DNA from: Enoplolaimus lenunculus
Lineage: Eukaryota > Nematoda > Enoplea > Enoplida > Thoracostomopsidae
DNA: 64,000 bases
Assembly (NCBI GenBank): GCA_030248215.1
Contig: JASANG010001056.1
Location: 235,674-299,673 of the forward strand
Direction: 5' to 3'
Shown: positions 46,460 through 59,545 of the stretch, piece by piece
Layout: the number at the start of each line of letters is the position of its first letter
How positions within the stretch are numbered: position 1 is the first letter of the stretch
The notes under the pieces: model-generated
Told to the model about the DNA's origin: nothing
Databases searched by the model: none
Seen by the model: the letters and a program-made list of their open reading frames with translations, nothing else
Made by a program: the position numbers and the translations under genes

Positions 46460-46691
46460 TTAAACCACAGTGCTTGTTATTACCATTTCCCGCCGCCTAT
46501 CAATCGACGCCTCAGTTGGTAAGAATGTATCGCTAAGCATTCATCGCGACAATTTGCATGATCCAGTGCCAAACTTTACTTCTGTAGTCCACTTTAGTAA
46601 ACGTTGTCATATACCTTGACCGCATAACCGTTTCAGGGTATGTAACAGAAATGTAAGCTGTATAGAACTTTTCTATATTTTGCGTATAAGT

Positions 46692-47155
46692 ACTGTTCAA
46701 CTTTCGTCTATATTCGACCTGATAAAACCTAATATTTAAGGTTAAGACTACGCTTGATATTCAGGCTCAGGGCCAGGATTATTTAGGTACAGGCTTAGAC
46801 AAAGCAAAGGTTTTACCTAAGGGTTAGGTTTATAGATAGTGTTATAAATACTGTTCAACTTTCGTCTATATTCGCACTGATAAAACCTAATATTTAAGGT
46901 TAAGACTACGCTTTATATTCCGGCTCAGGCCCAGGCTTATTTAGGCGCAGGCTTAGACAAAGCAAAGGTTTTACCTAAGGGTTAGGTTTATAGATAGTGT
47001 TATAAATACTGTTCAACTTTCGTCTATATTCGCACTGATAAAACCTAATATTTAAGGTTAAGACTACGCTTTATATTCCGGCTCAGGCCCAGGCTTATTT
47101 AGGCGCAGGCTTAGACAAAGCAAAGGTTTTAGCTAAGGGTTAGGTTTATAGATAC
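46692..47155. repeat. 158-bp tandem repeat, 2.9 units
   Basis: Units begin ACTGTTCAACTTTCGTC at 46692, 46850 and 47008. Units 2 and 3 are nearly identical, unit 1 differs at several sites. Each contains GGCTTATTTAGGCGCAGG and GGGTTAGG words. Confidence 0.92.
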
Positions 47156-47788
47156 ATCTTTTCTAAAACCTAAACCTGAGCATAAGCCACAAGAGCCAAA
47201 CTCGTAACTAATTTTTGACCGTTTGGATAAACTGATGAAAAAAGCGATGTAACAGCTATCTATGGTCAAACTAAATTGTAATAGTGCAGTATAAATAATC
47301 TCATGATGTTTTTGAACTAGATAAGTTTTAGAAATAGTTCTTAAGCTTTTTTACTTTAGAAAAAAACTTCTACTGTTAATTTATCCTTTAGCCGTTTAAG
47401 TTTAACTGTAATAAATCTAATTCAAAACTTGCACTCCTGTAAAACGTTAAAATACGGCTCTTAGATTGACGAAAACTTTTATACCAAAAGAAAAAAAACT
47501 AAAAACACAACAAATTTCACCAATCAATTTATCGAAAGCATCGAAAACACTAAAACTGTCAGTTATAAGTAATCAGTAATCAGCCTGGTCCTTTATCCTG
47601 GTCAGGATCTGTACATTTTTTTGGGTTACAGAATACGTTCTTAGTATAGTTTTCCAATCAACCAAATTGCTATACTCACGAAAGTTGGACAATAAAACTT
47701 ACATCTTGTCACCAGTTTTCGTGATGTTATACTGCGTTACTTTAACTCTTTGCTACAACTTTCTCGCACACTCAACTACAATCGAAAC

Positions 47789-47948
47789 GGGCCCGATGTC
47801 ACAGGGTGCGCCAGGAGGGACTCAGTTCCCCTGGGCAAATTTTTCCCCCTTAAAAGTTTTGAAAATTGCTTATAAGTCATGGAAAACCCTTGTATGCTTG
47901 TCCTGATAATTTTTTAGCCCCACTAATGTGGTGAGTTGGCCATGGGCC
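47789..47948 (+). mobile_element. Family F element F3
   Basis: GGGCCCGATGTCACAGGGTG to GTGAGTTGGCCATGGGCC, with AAACCCTTGTATGCTTGTCC and TTTTTTAGCCCCACTAATG shared with F1 and F2. No clear target duplication. Confidence 0.55.
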
Positions 47949-48608
47949 TAAATCAAAGTTATACGTGCATCCAAAAACATATGCTAATAACGAAACATTT
48001 TTTCAAAGGTATTAAATTGTAAAATTATTCAAAGTTCAGTGTAATAATGAATCGTCAATAAAGCCCTATTCACACGTGCATGTATTTGGAGCTAAAATTA
48101 GTAGCTGCATATTTTGTAATCGGGTTTTCGAACAAAACTTAATGCAAATTGAAGCTGCAACTTCTCGCTGCTCAAACTTGCACGTGTACGTGTGGTTTCG
48201 ATGTTAATAAATTTCACGAGTGATATTCAACCGTTTGCGCCCAAGTTACTCAAAAGGGCATGTTTTTGGGAGACCGGGAGACTGGCGACTTAGCGACTGG
48301 GAAACGTAGGCTAACGTTTAGATGTTTTAGATCAAATTGTCACGTTCCGAAATGAAATCCAGCATACGCCAGTGTAACTACATTATCAGCGCATGAAGGT
48401 AATTTAGGTAAGCAGCGAATGTTAATGACATTAAGAATTGTTAAAAAGTCTAGCGACATTCTAATACGTAAATTTTACATCGATAATCCGATTAAATCAG
48501 TTCGTTTTAAAATATAAATGTAAAATTGTGTTTTCAATACGGTATTCTTTCAGTAGAAACATGGCTGATAACATCGAAGAGAGGCGTTTATGACGACCAC
48601 ATTGTTAT

Positions 48609-48765
48609 AAGGGCTTGACGCTCGATCCTGAGGAAGCTCCCACGTCTCGTGGAGATTTTGCACTGCGCATATATGTTAGAATTGTTAAACACTGCTCATA
48701 GTGTCTGTATTGCTCGAATATTATTTGTATTTAGTTCCTAATAGTATATTCTATGAGCGAAAGGG
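48609..48765 (-). mobile_element. Family B element B6, 3'-truncated
   Basis: On the minus strand it runs from CCCTTTCGCTCATAGAATAT through GTGCAAAATCTCCACGAG and stops in the GAGCGTCAAGC word, just before the tRNA-like boxes. Confidence 0.65.
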
Positions 48766-48825
48766 TTCTAGATACTAACTGAGAATTTTTCCATTAAAGA
48801 TACTAAGTGAGAATTTTTTCATTAA

Positions 48826-49036
48826 CCCTTTCTCTCATGAGTATTTTCAATATAATGAGATGTATTTTTAAGATAAGATTCGATTCTCGACACTCGAGCA
48901 CGAGGAGGCTCCCACGTCTTGTGAAGATTTTACACTGCGCATATATGTTACAATTGTTTAACACTGCTCACAGTGTCTGTATTGCATATAAATTATTTGT
49001 ATTTAGTTGCTCATAGTATACTCTATGAGTGAAAGG
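48826..49036 (-). mobile_element. Family B element B5, tRNA-like part deleted
   Basis: Ends CCTTTCACTCATAGAGTATA (minus) and CTCATGAGAGAAAGGG with TTAA at 48822-48825. About 55 bp between CTCGAGTGTC and ATCGAATCTTA is missing compared with B2 and B3, removing the A box. In minus orientation a linker TGAAAAAATTCTCACTTAG separates B5 from B6. Confidence 0.65.
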
Positions 49037-50263
49037 TTTATAGATACTAATTGAGAATTTTTCATTAAGAACTACAGTCGCCGGCAGATACGTGTATCCG
49101 GGTGCATTTCCACTCCTTAGATTAAACTAAACAATTTTGCATAGGTAGGTATAGAGAGCCAAAAATTGCACATTATCTTTGGCAAAGTATTTTTTATACG
49201 GTATCAGTATAATGCGGCGGTGCTGGTACTTTCTTACACAACAGCCACTAATTTTCTGGGAGTGTTCTATTGCTTTTCAAGACATAGGAAACAATCGTCC
49301 AAGACATTTTGTGAACACGAACACACAAATCAGTGTTCTTACAAGACGTGCGACAACAAGGTATACCTTTGCAAAAATCATATCCACATCATTCTTGTTG
49401 TTATGCAGCCCACTCTGGTTTGCATTGATATAAAATAAGAAGGTGAAACTACAAAAACGGCATCAATTACTCGATTAACAATATATTAGAACCACAAACA
49501 TTAATGAACAGTAGTCAAAAACAAAATACTTGCACCAGTCATCCACGTTAGAAATTATAATCATGACCGAAGACAAATAATTCATGTTAAACGATAACAC
49601 CGGATGGTTTAAATTTCAGTTTTGTGGTAGCATAAAAGTAATACCCCTGAAAAAATCGGTTCCGAATCACTGACAGTATCGAAGTTATTTATCACTCGTT
49701 TGGGCATTTGCATTATCTTGTAAACGTTCAAACGTCAGTACATACGAAATGCTGCCAATGTTTCATAATTGGTTTAACATTCCTTGAAGAAATGTGTTGA
49801 ATATCACATATATTTAGCGTCTATAAAATGGTTTCTAATTGCTTTTACAGTATTGGGCCTCAAAATATTAATTTCGATATTTTGAGTTCACAACACATAT
49901 AAGAGGCAGGCACAAAATTTCCGACCGTTATTCAGCATGACATAGCTGGTGATTAAATGCATTTCCTATTTTTTCATTGGATTTCCCGTTCATCATGTTT
50001 AGTAACGCTTGGTCTCTGAGTATTTTTGATAACATACAAAAAACACGATTAATTTCATAGATTTGAAAATTTCTTTTTTCGAAAGAAACTACGGCTCCGT
50101 ACTGGAAAAATTTGCGTTTTCCACAGCTGTGTGTACCCGCGCTAAACAGTTATTTCCAGAATCTGCTTTTTATTCATATCTAAAGTCAAACGCACTCACT
50201 GAATTGCAATAAAACTGCTTCGATGGTGCAACCATTGCATGATTGTTCTCAATTGAACACTGT

Positions 50264-50435
50264 TCAGCACCGGAGCAGCCTAAGGCGGGGGCCTCTGAAA
50301 AAATTCGGTGCCGGTGGCCCCTTGCAGTGATCAAAATATCAAATTTTTTGTTAAAATCTTGTTACAATGGGGACTCCTCTTTGGAATGGAGTTCCCAACA
50401 GTAGGTGGTATGGAGGTGGCTGCTCCGGCCCTGAC
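50264..50435. mobile_element. Inverted-repeat element of about 172 bp
   Basis: TCAGCACCGGAGCAGCC faces GGCTGCTCCGGCCCTGA (15 of 17 paired). GC-rich ends, AT-rich centre, no ORF. Single copy in the window. Confidence 0.6.
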
Positions 50436-50503
50436 AATATTAACACTCTATTAACACTGATATCTGTAACCATTTAATACATGGCTATCAATTAGCTCAA
50501 CAC

Positions 50504-50646
50504 TCAAACCACAAACACCACAAAAAACCACACACGCAAGGCGGGACAAAACGACAAAAAAGACAAAAAAAACCCAGAAAAAAACCACAAACCCCACCCC
50601 CCCCCCCCCCACCCCGGCCACAACAACCAGGGCACAAAACAAACCC
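50504..50646 (+). repeat. 143-bp T-free low-complexity tract
   Basis: From 50504 to 50646 the + strand has no T at all: CAAAA/CCACA words, then a run of 14 C, then ACCCCGGCCACAACAACC. Overlapping minus-strand frame is Gly/Val/Phe-rich and not a protein. Could be a strand-biased natural tract or an assembly artefact. Confidence 0.85.
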
Positions 50647-51984
50647 TCAGAGTAATCGTTCAACAGCTAATGTACAAATTTCAACGTTGAACATCAAAAG
50701 ATTTTCCGCTTGTACCGATATCAGATTTTTACCTGTGGGTACTTGTGGCTCAATTTGTTTACCTCATAACCACGCTCGTCGCCTAAGTAGAGTTTCACTT
50801 CAACTTTATACTTGAACGCAGTTTTGTGCGATTATGAAACACAACTAGCGCTTTAACACAAAACAATCCTAATACTATATTGACTTATTCATTATATATA
50901 ATCTAAGTATCGATGCAAATTACACTGGCAACTATTGCAAGTCTAAAAACTATGCTTGTATCAATTTGGTTATTAACGTTTTTTATTATCACAGACCACC
51001 TGTGCGGAAACAGTAAGGTTATAATTTGGCTTCAAAAGGAATTTATGTACTTTTTTGGAACAGAATATTTTTTGAGTAATTCCTATTGAACATTTGCTGT
51101 TTTGTCATTAAGCATTTCAAAATGTTTACAAATTTGGGTTATGGCCAACGGCAGGTATGTGTGAGCGTGCGTTGGTGAGCCCCCGAGTTCAGTTACCAAT
51201 GTTTAGATTGTCAGATTTTTCGTAGTCAGATAATTTGATCAAAATCCTTTCTTAACGGTGAAATACACGTAAACTTAATATACTTTTTGTCAATTCGATT
51301 AGAAAAGGGTTACTTGTATACTAGCTCAAATATTCGACAAGAGCAATGATTCTAACAGGGCTGTTATGCCATATTAAATCGCGACTCTGTTTCTGTTGAG
51401 TCACTTTCATCTTTCAATAAAATTAAAACGATGGAAAATATAGGAAAAGAAACAGTTGTTCTCTATAGTTTTGCGTGTTATTGCTAAATAATTATGGTAA
51501 AATTAAAAATTGCGTATAGGCTTCCGTTGGATAGGCTGTTACTTTGTGGCTTCCTGATATCTAAATTGAGCTAATATGTCTGCGATTTTAAAAGAAAATT
51601 AAGTTGTGTATGCAGATTAAAGTTAAAAATATAACTAAAACTCACTATAAATTGTAAATATAAACTTCCAAACACATATATTAGCATAGCTAGGATTTAA
51701 TTTCGGAAGGTGATATACACGCATAAAACTTTTATTGCGAGAAAATTTTGTGACCTCGGTAGATTGTTCTACAGCTAAAGTACCTTTTTGATTTTTAAAA
51801 GAACTTCTCAAGGATATATCGCACTATCCCTGTTTATACTCCCTTGAGCACAAGTTAAAATTAGCAAAAATTGCACAGACATTATACAATGAGTTGAAAC
51901 TACAAACTGTTAACTAAACAAATACAAATCAAAACCGTGATGGACGATTTATAGCAGATAGCATGTATACAGAGAATAAAACGA

Positions 51985-52340
51985 TCGGATAGTCCGTAAA
52001 AGCGAACTATCAGTACCTAAACCCTAATTAGAGTCCATAAATGTCAATAATCCCTATAATCGTAGTACATAAATGACACCACACAAAGTTGAGTTCGATG
52101 CTTTAAAGCATACTTAAGTATTGAAAGTACACTCCTAAGTATAACCTTGCATTATCGCTCAAGCTTTTGATACAACACAAATAAACGTTTAATTCATCGG
52201 ATAGTTACAATATATCAGTAACGAAGGGTGGCGAAGGACGGGTTAAAAGTAAATAACAGTCCTTTATCACGGGGTAGCTACCCACTGCAGAGGCCAAACA
52301 AATATCAATCTCCCCTTCTCTTATTCGGGACACTACAGTA
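51985..52340 (-). mobile_element. Family C element C5
   Basis: Right end TTATTCGGGACACTACAGTA is a family C terminus; it shares TAACCTTGCATTATCGCTCA and ATATATCAGTAACGAAGG with C2 across about 300 bp. The other end is not clear. Confidence 0.65.
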
Positions 52341-53356
52341 AAGTTATACATTTTGATCACAAAGTTTAACTAACCTCTTGATCCATGTTAGTAGAAATAT
52401 CTGAAATTCCGGCTCCGGTAAAATTACACTCTCGCTAAACAACTCTAACAAGTTTCCTGTTTGCGCTTACATTTTGAAAAATCAGAACCGTTTGTGCGCC
52501 ATTAAGGCACACCTACACGTTATCGAAACGCACATAGCAGCCCAGGCAGGGGCAAAAATGTCTGTGAAACATGATATTAACACATGTTTTTGGATGACTT
52601 TCTCGAGTAAACGCACCGAGTAATAGTTAGCGGTACAACTAATTTGTATGTTCGAAACAAACACTTTGCGGTAAATAGTATGTTTCCAATTGCGAATTCA
52701 GAAGTTTATGATAGGGAGGCCGCGCGATATGTAACAATGAAAAGCGACCGGCAAAGTAAGCACGAATCAAACGATCAAAAGTAGTTTTAGCGCTAAATCT
52801 TTGTGGAAAATTTTGGTTTTCAATCCCTGCTGGGATCGTCAGCCTGGATTGGTCCCCTAGGATCCACCACATAATGTTTCAGAATAGCGACCGTTCTGTG
52901 GTGTTTTACACGTAGAGTTTTTAGGGCACGACGGACAGATAAGTCGTGTCATTTAGCCAAAGTCAACTGAGCTTAAATAAATTATAAATATTGTTGAGTT
53001 TACATGGTTGCGTCCTCAATGTACCGGGACCGGAATACGATTTATGGCACAATATAGAGCAAATCTTAATTAAAGTCCAATTCTGAAAACTGACGATCCG
53101 ATTTTGAATGACAATTGACGTTTAACTGACATAAATTAGCCGTGTAACCAATCTATTTGTATTTTAAGTATAACATTTTCGTCAGTTTAATTACAAAACT
53201 ACTGTTTAACCAAATACGAGCAATAATTGTTATATTAGCACAATGTTTTTTTTTCGAGAATAGTTGTAAATTGTCAAAATGCTGCTGGTTTTGAGATATT
53301 TTTCCTGTCCAAAAAGTTGTCGAAAATACCTAGTGTTTCCGACGCATAACTGTATC

Positions 53357-53547
53357 GGCCAATGTTACTTTAAGGGGCGTAACAGTTAGATTAAGCGTAT
53401 TTCTAAGCCTAAGCCTAGGTTTAAGCGTTGCAAGAATGTTTTCCTAAGCCTAAGCCTAAGCCTAAGTAAAAAATGTAATCTAGAATCTAAACTTACTCTT
53501 TTATAGACCCACCAGAAACCTGGACGCCCCTTAAAGTAACATGGGCC
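53357..53547 (-). mobile_element. Family A element A8 with 8-bp duplication
   Basis: GGCCAATGTTACTTTAAGGG and, as complement, the right end CCCTTAAAGTAACATGGGCC pair at 22 of 23 positions; ACTGTATC flanks both sides (53349-53356, 53548-53555). Core of GCCTAA units in two blocks. Confidence 0.88.
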
Positions 53548-53894
53548 ACTGTATCTATCCAGCCCGCTCTTGTTTCGAACGCTTGTCCATAAAAACATCA
53601 CAAAAGACAGATATTACACAAAACAGTATTTTATCGTAATCATAACAAGCAAATCAGCTGAATCATTCGGCATTGAATGCGTGAATGACTTGTCAAAAAA
53701 GCCGATTTTGCTTATTCCGATGTAATATTTTGTTAACGCTTCTGTAATTAATTTATTTTTAATTAAGGTTCAGTAGTATTTGTTAAAGAAACAGTGGCAT
53801 TTCGCTGATTGATCCAGTAAAGCTATATGATGCCATAAATTGGTGAATTAAATAATTATAGGTTATATGCAAATATTTCGAAATTTAAAAGGTT

Positions 53895-54327
53895 GGCATT
53901 AAGTTAAATATAGCACCAAGAGCAGTAGTGGATAAAGAGAAAACAAATTTTGTGATAAAATGGTAAGGTAGTTTTTTTGTGGCATTAAGTTAAATATTGC
54001 AACAAGAGCACTACTGCATAAAGAGAAAATTTTTTGTGATTAAATGGTAAGGTAGTTTTTAGCATTATGTTAAATATTGCAACAAAAGCGCTGGTGGATA
54101 AAGAGATAAAATATTTTGTTATAAAATGGTAAGGTAGTTTCTTCTGGCACTAAGTTAAATATATCACCAAGCTCACTAGTGGATAAAGAGAAAAAATTTT
54201 GTGATAAAATGGTAAGGTGGGTTTTTTTCTAAGAAATTTGCCAGATTATTAGCATACACTGAAAGTTGCGTTTCACGACTTTTGCCAGCCCGCCAACCCG
54301 TCAAAAATTTCTGGATCCGCCGATGAC
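53895..54327. repeat. Four 80-86 bp tandem units next to a hAT-like end
   Basis: Units start GGCATTAAGTTAAATAT at 53895, 53981, 54061 and 54146; each ends GTGATAAAATGGTAAGGT. Beyond 54228 the sequence runs to TTTCTGGATCCGCCGATGACC, like the element end at 17.08 kb, so the array is probably the inside of one such element. Confidence 0.75.
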
Positions 54328-54849
54328 CACGAGCGGTTGTATTCTTATCAAAAGTTGTTTAAAAACATTATATTGTTGCCTCGTGCTGTATGGAAGTTTT
54401 GTGTATGACGCTGCAATGTGCCGGACAGCGCATACAAGCTTTAAAATAGTGAAAAACTATAACAACGCGCTGTTCATTCAGATGTTCTATTTGAGCATGC
54501 TACTAAGATTCTGCTTGAATACGTAACGATTAGCCACGTGGGCAAAATTAAAAAAAGAATTGATAAATCAGACAAAACTCGATAGCCACTTGTCATCTGA
54601 TCTACGGAAATCTTTCAACGCAGTCAACATATTTTAAACATTTTAAATTGCCGCAATATTAAAGATTGTTGGACCTGAACAAATGAAATACTAAATTAAG
54701 AAGTACATACCTAAAAGAATACTGCATTTATTTTTAAACATAAATGAATATTTGACAAAGTTTACAGTATATTTAAAATTCAAATAATGTACAAAATTGA
54801 ACATGACAGCTCAACTTTTAATGCGGTCTACGGTACTTTTGGAAACACA

Positions 54850-54960
54850 AGTTGTACCTTAAGCAGCACTAAGCCTAAGGATACGCGTAAGCTTTGTTTA
54901 GCGTACGTAAGCCTAAGCCTAGGGTTAAGTTTGTGGTGGGGTCAGAGTATAAGATCCACC
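54850..54960. mobile_element. Family A relic A9
   Basis: GTACCTTAAGCAGCACTAAGCC and CGTAAGCCTAAGCCTAGGG; ends lost. Confidence 0.35.
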
Positions 54961-54984
54961 GATTGGTCCAGAAATCAACTTTAG

Positions 54985-57189
54985 ATTGTATATGATATGT
55001 TAATCAGTAGTTATTTGTGATTAAAGAAAATCGTGTTTACGACTGAGCATGTAACGGTTAGTTAAATTATGATTAATATGGTTAACCAGAATTCGATAAC
55101 TTACAAAGATTTCATTCTTAGCTTAGTTTTAATAGGAAATCAACGTTTTGAGTTAATAGAACGGGTTTTCAAGCGTAACAAATGGTGCTAATTTAAAAAC
55201 TAAACAATTGCTATTGTTACTACCTTGAAACAAAAACGTTTCGAGACAAATTCTGTTTCGCCCCGCAGTAAAAATATTCATTACCGGTTTGTTCTTGGTC
55301 AAAATTTTTCGAATATCATGCCGTGCCTAAAATTGATTTTCTACCAAAACATTAATTTACAATCGTGGACTGTTAATTACCAATCTCCTAATTAATATTG
55401 CCTCTAGGTAAATATCTACATTTTGCTCGCGTTATTAGTCAATGAAAGTGGTTCAAACATTTGCGCTGGTTTAACCAAAATACGTACCTGCGTTTGAAAT
55501 ACGTTCGTATTTTAGGGTTCTATTTCAAACAATGGCTGCATTAAAGCTTTTACAAACTATTTATGAACAGTCCAGCGTTTCAAAGCTGAATTGAATATGA
55601 TATAAATTTGCCCTTTAGTACAAATCACACTGTATCTCGCAACAAAAACTATGACTAACTTTAAAGCTTAAAAGCACTGCTCTTTGTTTGGATAAGTTAA
55701 TAATATTCGTTGGGTTCGAGAGTTTGCTTACATTTAAAATTGAACGAAACCTTTTACACAGTTTCCGGTTAACGAGCCCATTTATCAGATCGAAAAACGC
55801 AGCGTATAGCCGGTGTAATTACGTTGTTGTAAAGTCGCAACCACCGATGACAATGGGGCTCACCGTTTTCTGCGTGAGTCAGAGCTTCACCAACCGAAAA
55901 TCCCTAACAATGAAAAAATTTTCATGTTAGAAAATTTGCTTGCTCTCTCTATATTTCTCTTGTTATCCTCTGATTTTCATTTATTACCTGTGCAACTGCG
56001 TTGTATGTGTATTTGCGATACAGCGCACTGCATGAAACAGACTTTGTCCATGTGATCAATGAGGTTACTAGCTCTCAACTAAAGGGGTCAGGGGCCTTGC
56101 CCGTGTTTCTGCATAGCATCCAAGTGATACAACTTCTCTGCATGCCCCACATAATATTGTTCTGCCCCTATACCCATATTAATGGTAGAATAACGAGGCA
56201 GTATCCGAAGATCAAGCACCAAAGAACAGGGGTACTAGTGGTGTCAGTTGACACAAGGATGTGACCGGATATCCGGATCCAGTTCAGTGTCCGGCGAAAA
56301 ATCAATATACGGATGCGGTTCTGGTATAAACCTGATGGATAAAAGATATTTGCGGTGGTGGTTCTAAATTTCATAAGACTGCTTTTTTCAAGTGAGCGCC
56401 TTTGATAATCTTGCTGCGACTGCGTTTCTGGGTATATAAGCCTAAAAATTCAAGGTGTTTTACATTGAAGTAAAAACAAAAAATTTAAGCTAACAATTAT
56501 TTCTGATTCAATGAACACGTACTTTGTCCCGAGTCAAGTAATTGAAACTCTACAAATTTAGATGACATATCTGGGCCTACCATTATATTTCGAACGCCTA
56601 TAAACTTGTACCATGATATGCATCCATCACGAGATGTTTCTCCAAAAAATCCAAGATCCGTCACTGAGGTGGCTGTAAAGCCGATTTTGACAGCGAACAA
56701 AATGAACTACTATATCAAAAAATTAATACTTAATTTATCAAAGACCATTTTTCGTTTCATCTGTTGCAATCATTTTTAAATTTAAATAAACTTCAAATGG
56801 AGATAAGCCCCAAGGATCTTTACTGCTCAATGTGTCAGCTACAGTCTAACCGCATTTTGGCAATAACCAGTGGCTGAGCGAAGGCCAATAAGGCCGTGGC
56901 GTCAGGGCATTCGTTTCCAATGGACCCATGGAAACTAAGATATTAATACAAATTTAAGACTTTATATATAACAAGTTTCAGAACCGTATTTCAAGTGTGC
57001 GAACTAAATCGGCCTTTTGGTTGCGGTTGGGCTATGATGCGCTCTTGGCAACAACTTAGACATCAGTTAGAATAAAAGGCTAAAAATCATGACTAAAAAT
57101 AAACACTCAGGGCGTAACAACTCTGGAGACTGAACGTAATTCCATGTTAAGCAGTACCACATAGAATCCTTCACGAAAACTGGGCTCCG
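54985..57189. other. AT-rich stretch without recognised genes
   Basis: No coding pattern. A CAGTGACGGATCTTGG-type element end is seen on the minus strand near 56650-56668. Confidence 0.35.
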
Positions 57190-57247
57190 GATGCGGTGGG
57201 GCTCGTACCCACGTCGTCAAACATAAGCACGGTAACGCATTTAATCG
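57190..57247 (-). repeat. tRNA-like SINE head
   Basis: On the minus strand GTGGG-TACGAGC-CCCAC is a perfect five-pair T arm and TTAAATGCGTTACCG sits where the D arm would be. No closed acceptor stem. A pol III SINE fragment is the simplest reading. Confidence 0.35.
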
Positions 57248-59404
57248 GTTTGTTTATAAAGCAACTTATACAAATAAACGCCTGTTACCAACGTAATGTA
57301 ATAAAAATCGAACAGCTTAAAACTTTATACCTTAAACCTCAACTATAAATCTCAGTGTTGCTGGGGCAATCCATAGTGACCGTTTATGAGTTTTTAAATG
57401 TTCGAAGTACTTTTGTTCATATTCGAAAGTTATCAATTCGACAAAATTGATAGCCATGGTAAAGCAAACTGAGTAGACAAAAACAAACTTGTGGCTCTCC
57501 TCTAATTATTTTATAAACAAATTCAACTGAAGGGCACAACTTTAATAAAAAGTGTGAAAAATATCACTGCCGAAATTGTTGGAACCTCCGACAAAATACT
57601 GTCTAAACTTAAAGGACGATTTTTGACTATGTCACAGGACGATTACCTCCAGATGCATACTGATATTCAAAGTAAAAATCGGGGATTTTAACACGGAAAG
57701 GTAAACAAACCTTGTATACTTTTAGGATCATAAACAAACTGTGAAAATCAAAGTCAGAACTATTGTTCAAACTTAACTTTAATTGAATTCAGTGCGTAGT
57801 TAATTAGCAACCGAATTTAGCTTGCAGAAATTGCATTATGAACATTATTCATAATTAATTATATCAAAGTTTATTTATCCACCATACATTGTTACTATGG
57901 TTCACCAAAATTTAAGTGAACAGAAAATTTGGTTACTTAACTATTAAATCTCTCAAGCGTTCTACGCCTATTGTCAAGCGTGACTAGCAGTATTAAAATG
58001 GCGACTAGTAAATGTTTAAAAATTTACAAAAATATCTGAACAAATATGTTACCGGGTGTTATTGCGGGTCCTTAGCCTGAGCAGGGCCATGGGGGTCAAC
58101 TTCAGTAGAAAGTGTTTAACCCCGATTGTAAGTGTAGAAAGAGAATTTAAAGAGGGCGCCGCAGGCAAATTTTTTTTGGTAACTTTTTAACGCTGACCAA
58201 TACAAATTTAAACAAATTTGTACAAGTCGCACAACACTGAAACTTTGTAAGGTAGACCTAAAACTGTTATTTGCCTGAAATTTTATTGATTAACCAATTG
58301 TTTAACTTTACATACTCCTGGGTTATTCGATAGTTATTGGATACACAAAACCGTTTTCGTATCAGATGTAAGCGATCATACGTACAGATGTTGAAATATA
58401 AGTCATACCTGTAGCTACATTTTAGACAGGTTCAAAACCAAGATGGATCACCGGAAGTGTATATTACTAACAACACATCGGCCGTATTTCTTCCAGTGTA
58501 ACATAGTCGATTGAAACGACTTCGAAATAAATTTAACTAACTTAACTGAATACAGTGACCCTACAAAAATTGGACAATCTTATGAGGTATTTTTCTGATT
58601 CGTCTAGCATTTTTTGCGGAAGTATTCGTTAAAAAGAATATTAACAATAGTAAGTTGTGAATAGTTTTTCTAGTTTAATGTCTGCTGTGTGTATAAACGT
58701 TAGATTCAACCTGTCTCCATGCAGTAACTTTTATGCGGCACTTTTTTTACTTCTTATTTCGGTTCGCTATTTTCTGATTTATCATTCGTTCATAGGTGTC
58801 GCACCTATGAGTTGTTCACAATTCGAAAAGTCGCCTATGCAGAATGAAAAGAGTATCTCTTCAAAGCCCCCACGTAAATCAAATGATACACTGATAATTT
58901 CATGAAATGGAAAACACATTGGTGTAACATAGGAGTATTAACATAATATATACCAAACCATAAAAACAACGCAAATCAATTAGCAAACCGGCATAAAATA
59001 TCATTCATATTTTAGAAAACGTTCTAGACTCACAGAGGTTAACAAACTTTTGTATCCGTTACTCTCGCTTGCAAAAACTTATACATGATGTTTTATGCCT
59101 TCCCGAACTCAAATCGTGGCTACGCCCATGAAAAACAAATATGTTAAAGAGAAAGAACTCGGTTGAACAAGTCCATCATAGTGTTCTTCACGGAAAATTT
59201 AATTTCAGTTTGAAATTCGGTAAATGGAAATAAATGCTTCATTCACAATGAAAAACAAATCACGATTTCAGTTGTAAAATTGACAATTTTTCATGTATGC
59301 CAGCTTATCGCACGTTTTGCATACAAAGTCAGTAGTTTTTAGCAAATATATTCTGTCGCTTATATTGAGCCGCACAGTTGTTATACACTTCCTTAATTTG
59401 ATTC
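57248..59404. other. AT-rich stretch without recognised genes
   Basis: Nothing supported on either strand. Confidence 0.35.
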
Positions 59405-59545
59405 GGGCATAACCTGAGACCAGGAAAAGGTTTAGGCAAAGGCGTAGGGCTTAGGATAAGGCTAGCCATTTTCGAACTAAAGATAAGCCTAGCTCAAAAC
59501 CAAGCCTTAGCCTAAGCGTAAATGTGGGTAGGCGTGCAACAGCCG
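59405..59545. mobile_element. Family A relic A10
   Basis: GGGCTTAGGATAAGGC and GCCTTAGCCTAAGCG words within about 140 bp; terminal repeats decayed. Confidence 0.3.

Noticed and set aside
50451-50663. Gly/Val/Phe-rich 70-codon minus-strand frame
   Set aside because: Product of the T-free low-complexity tract, not of a coding sequence.
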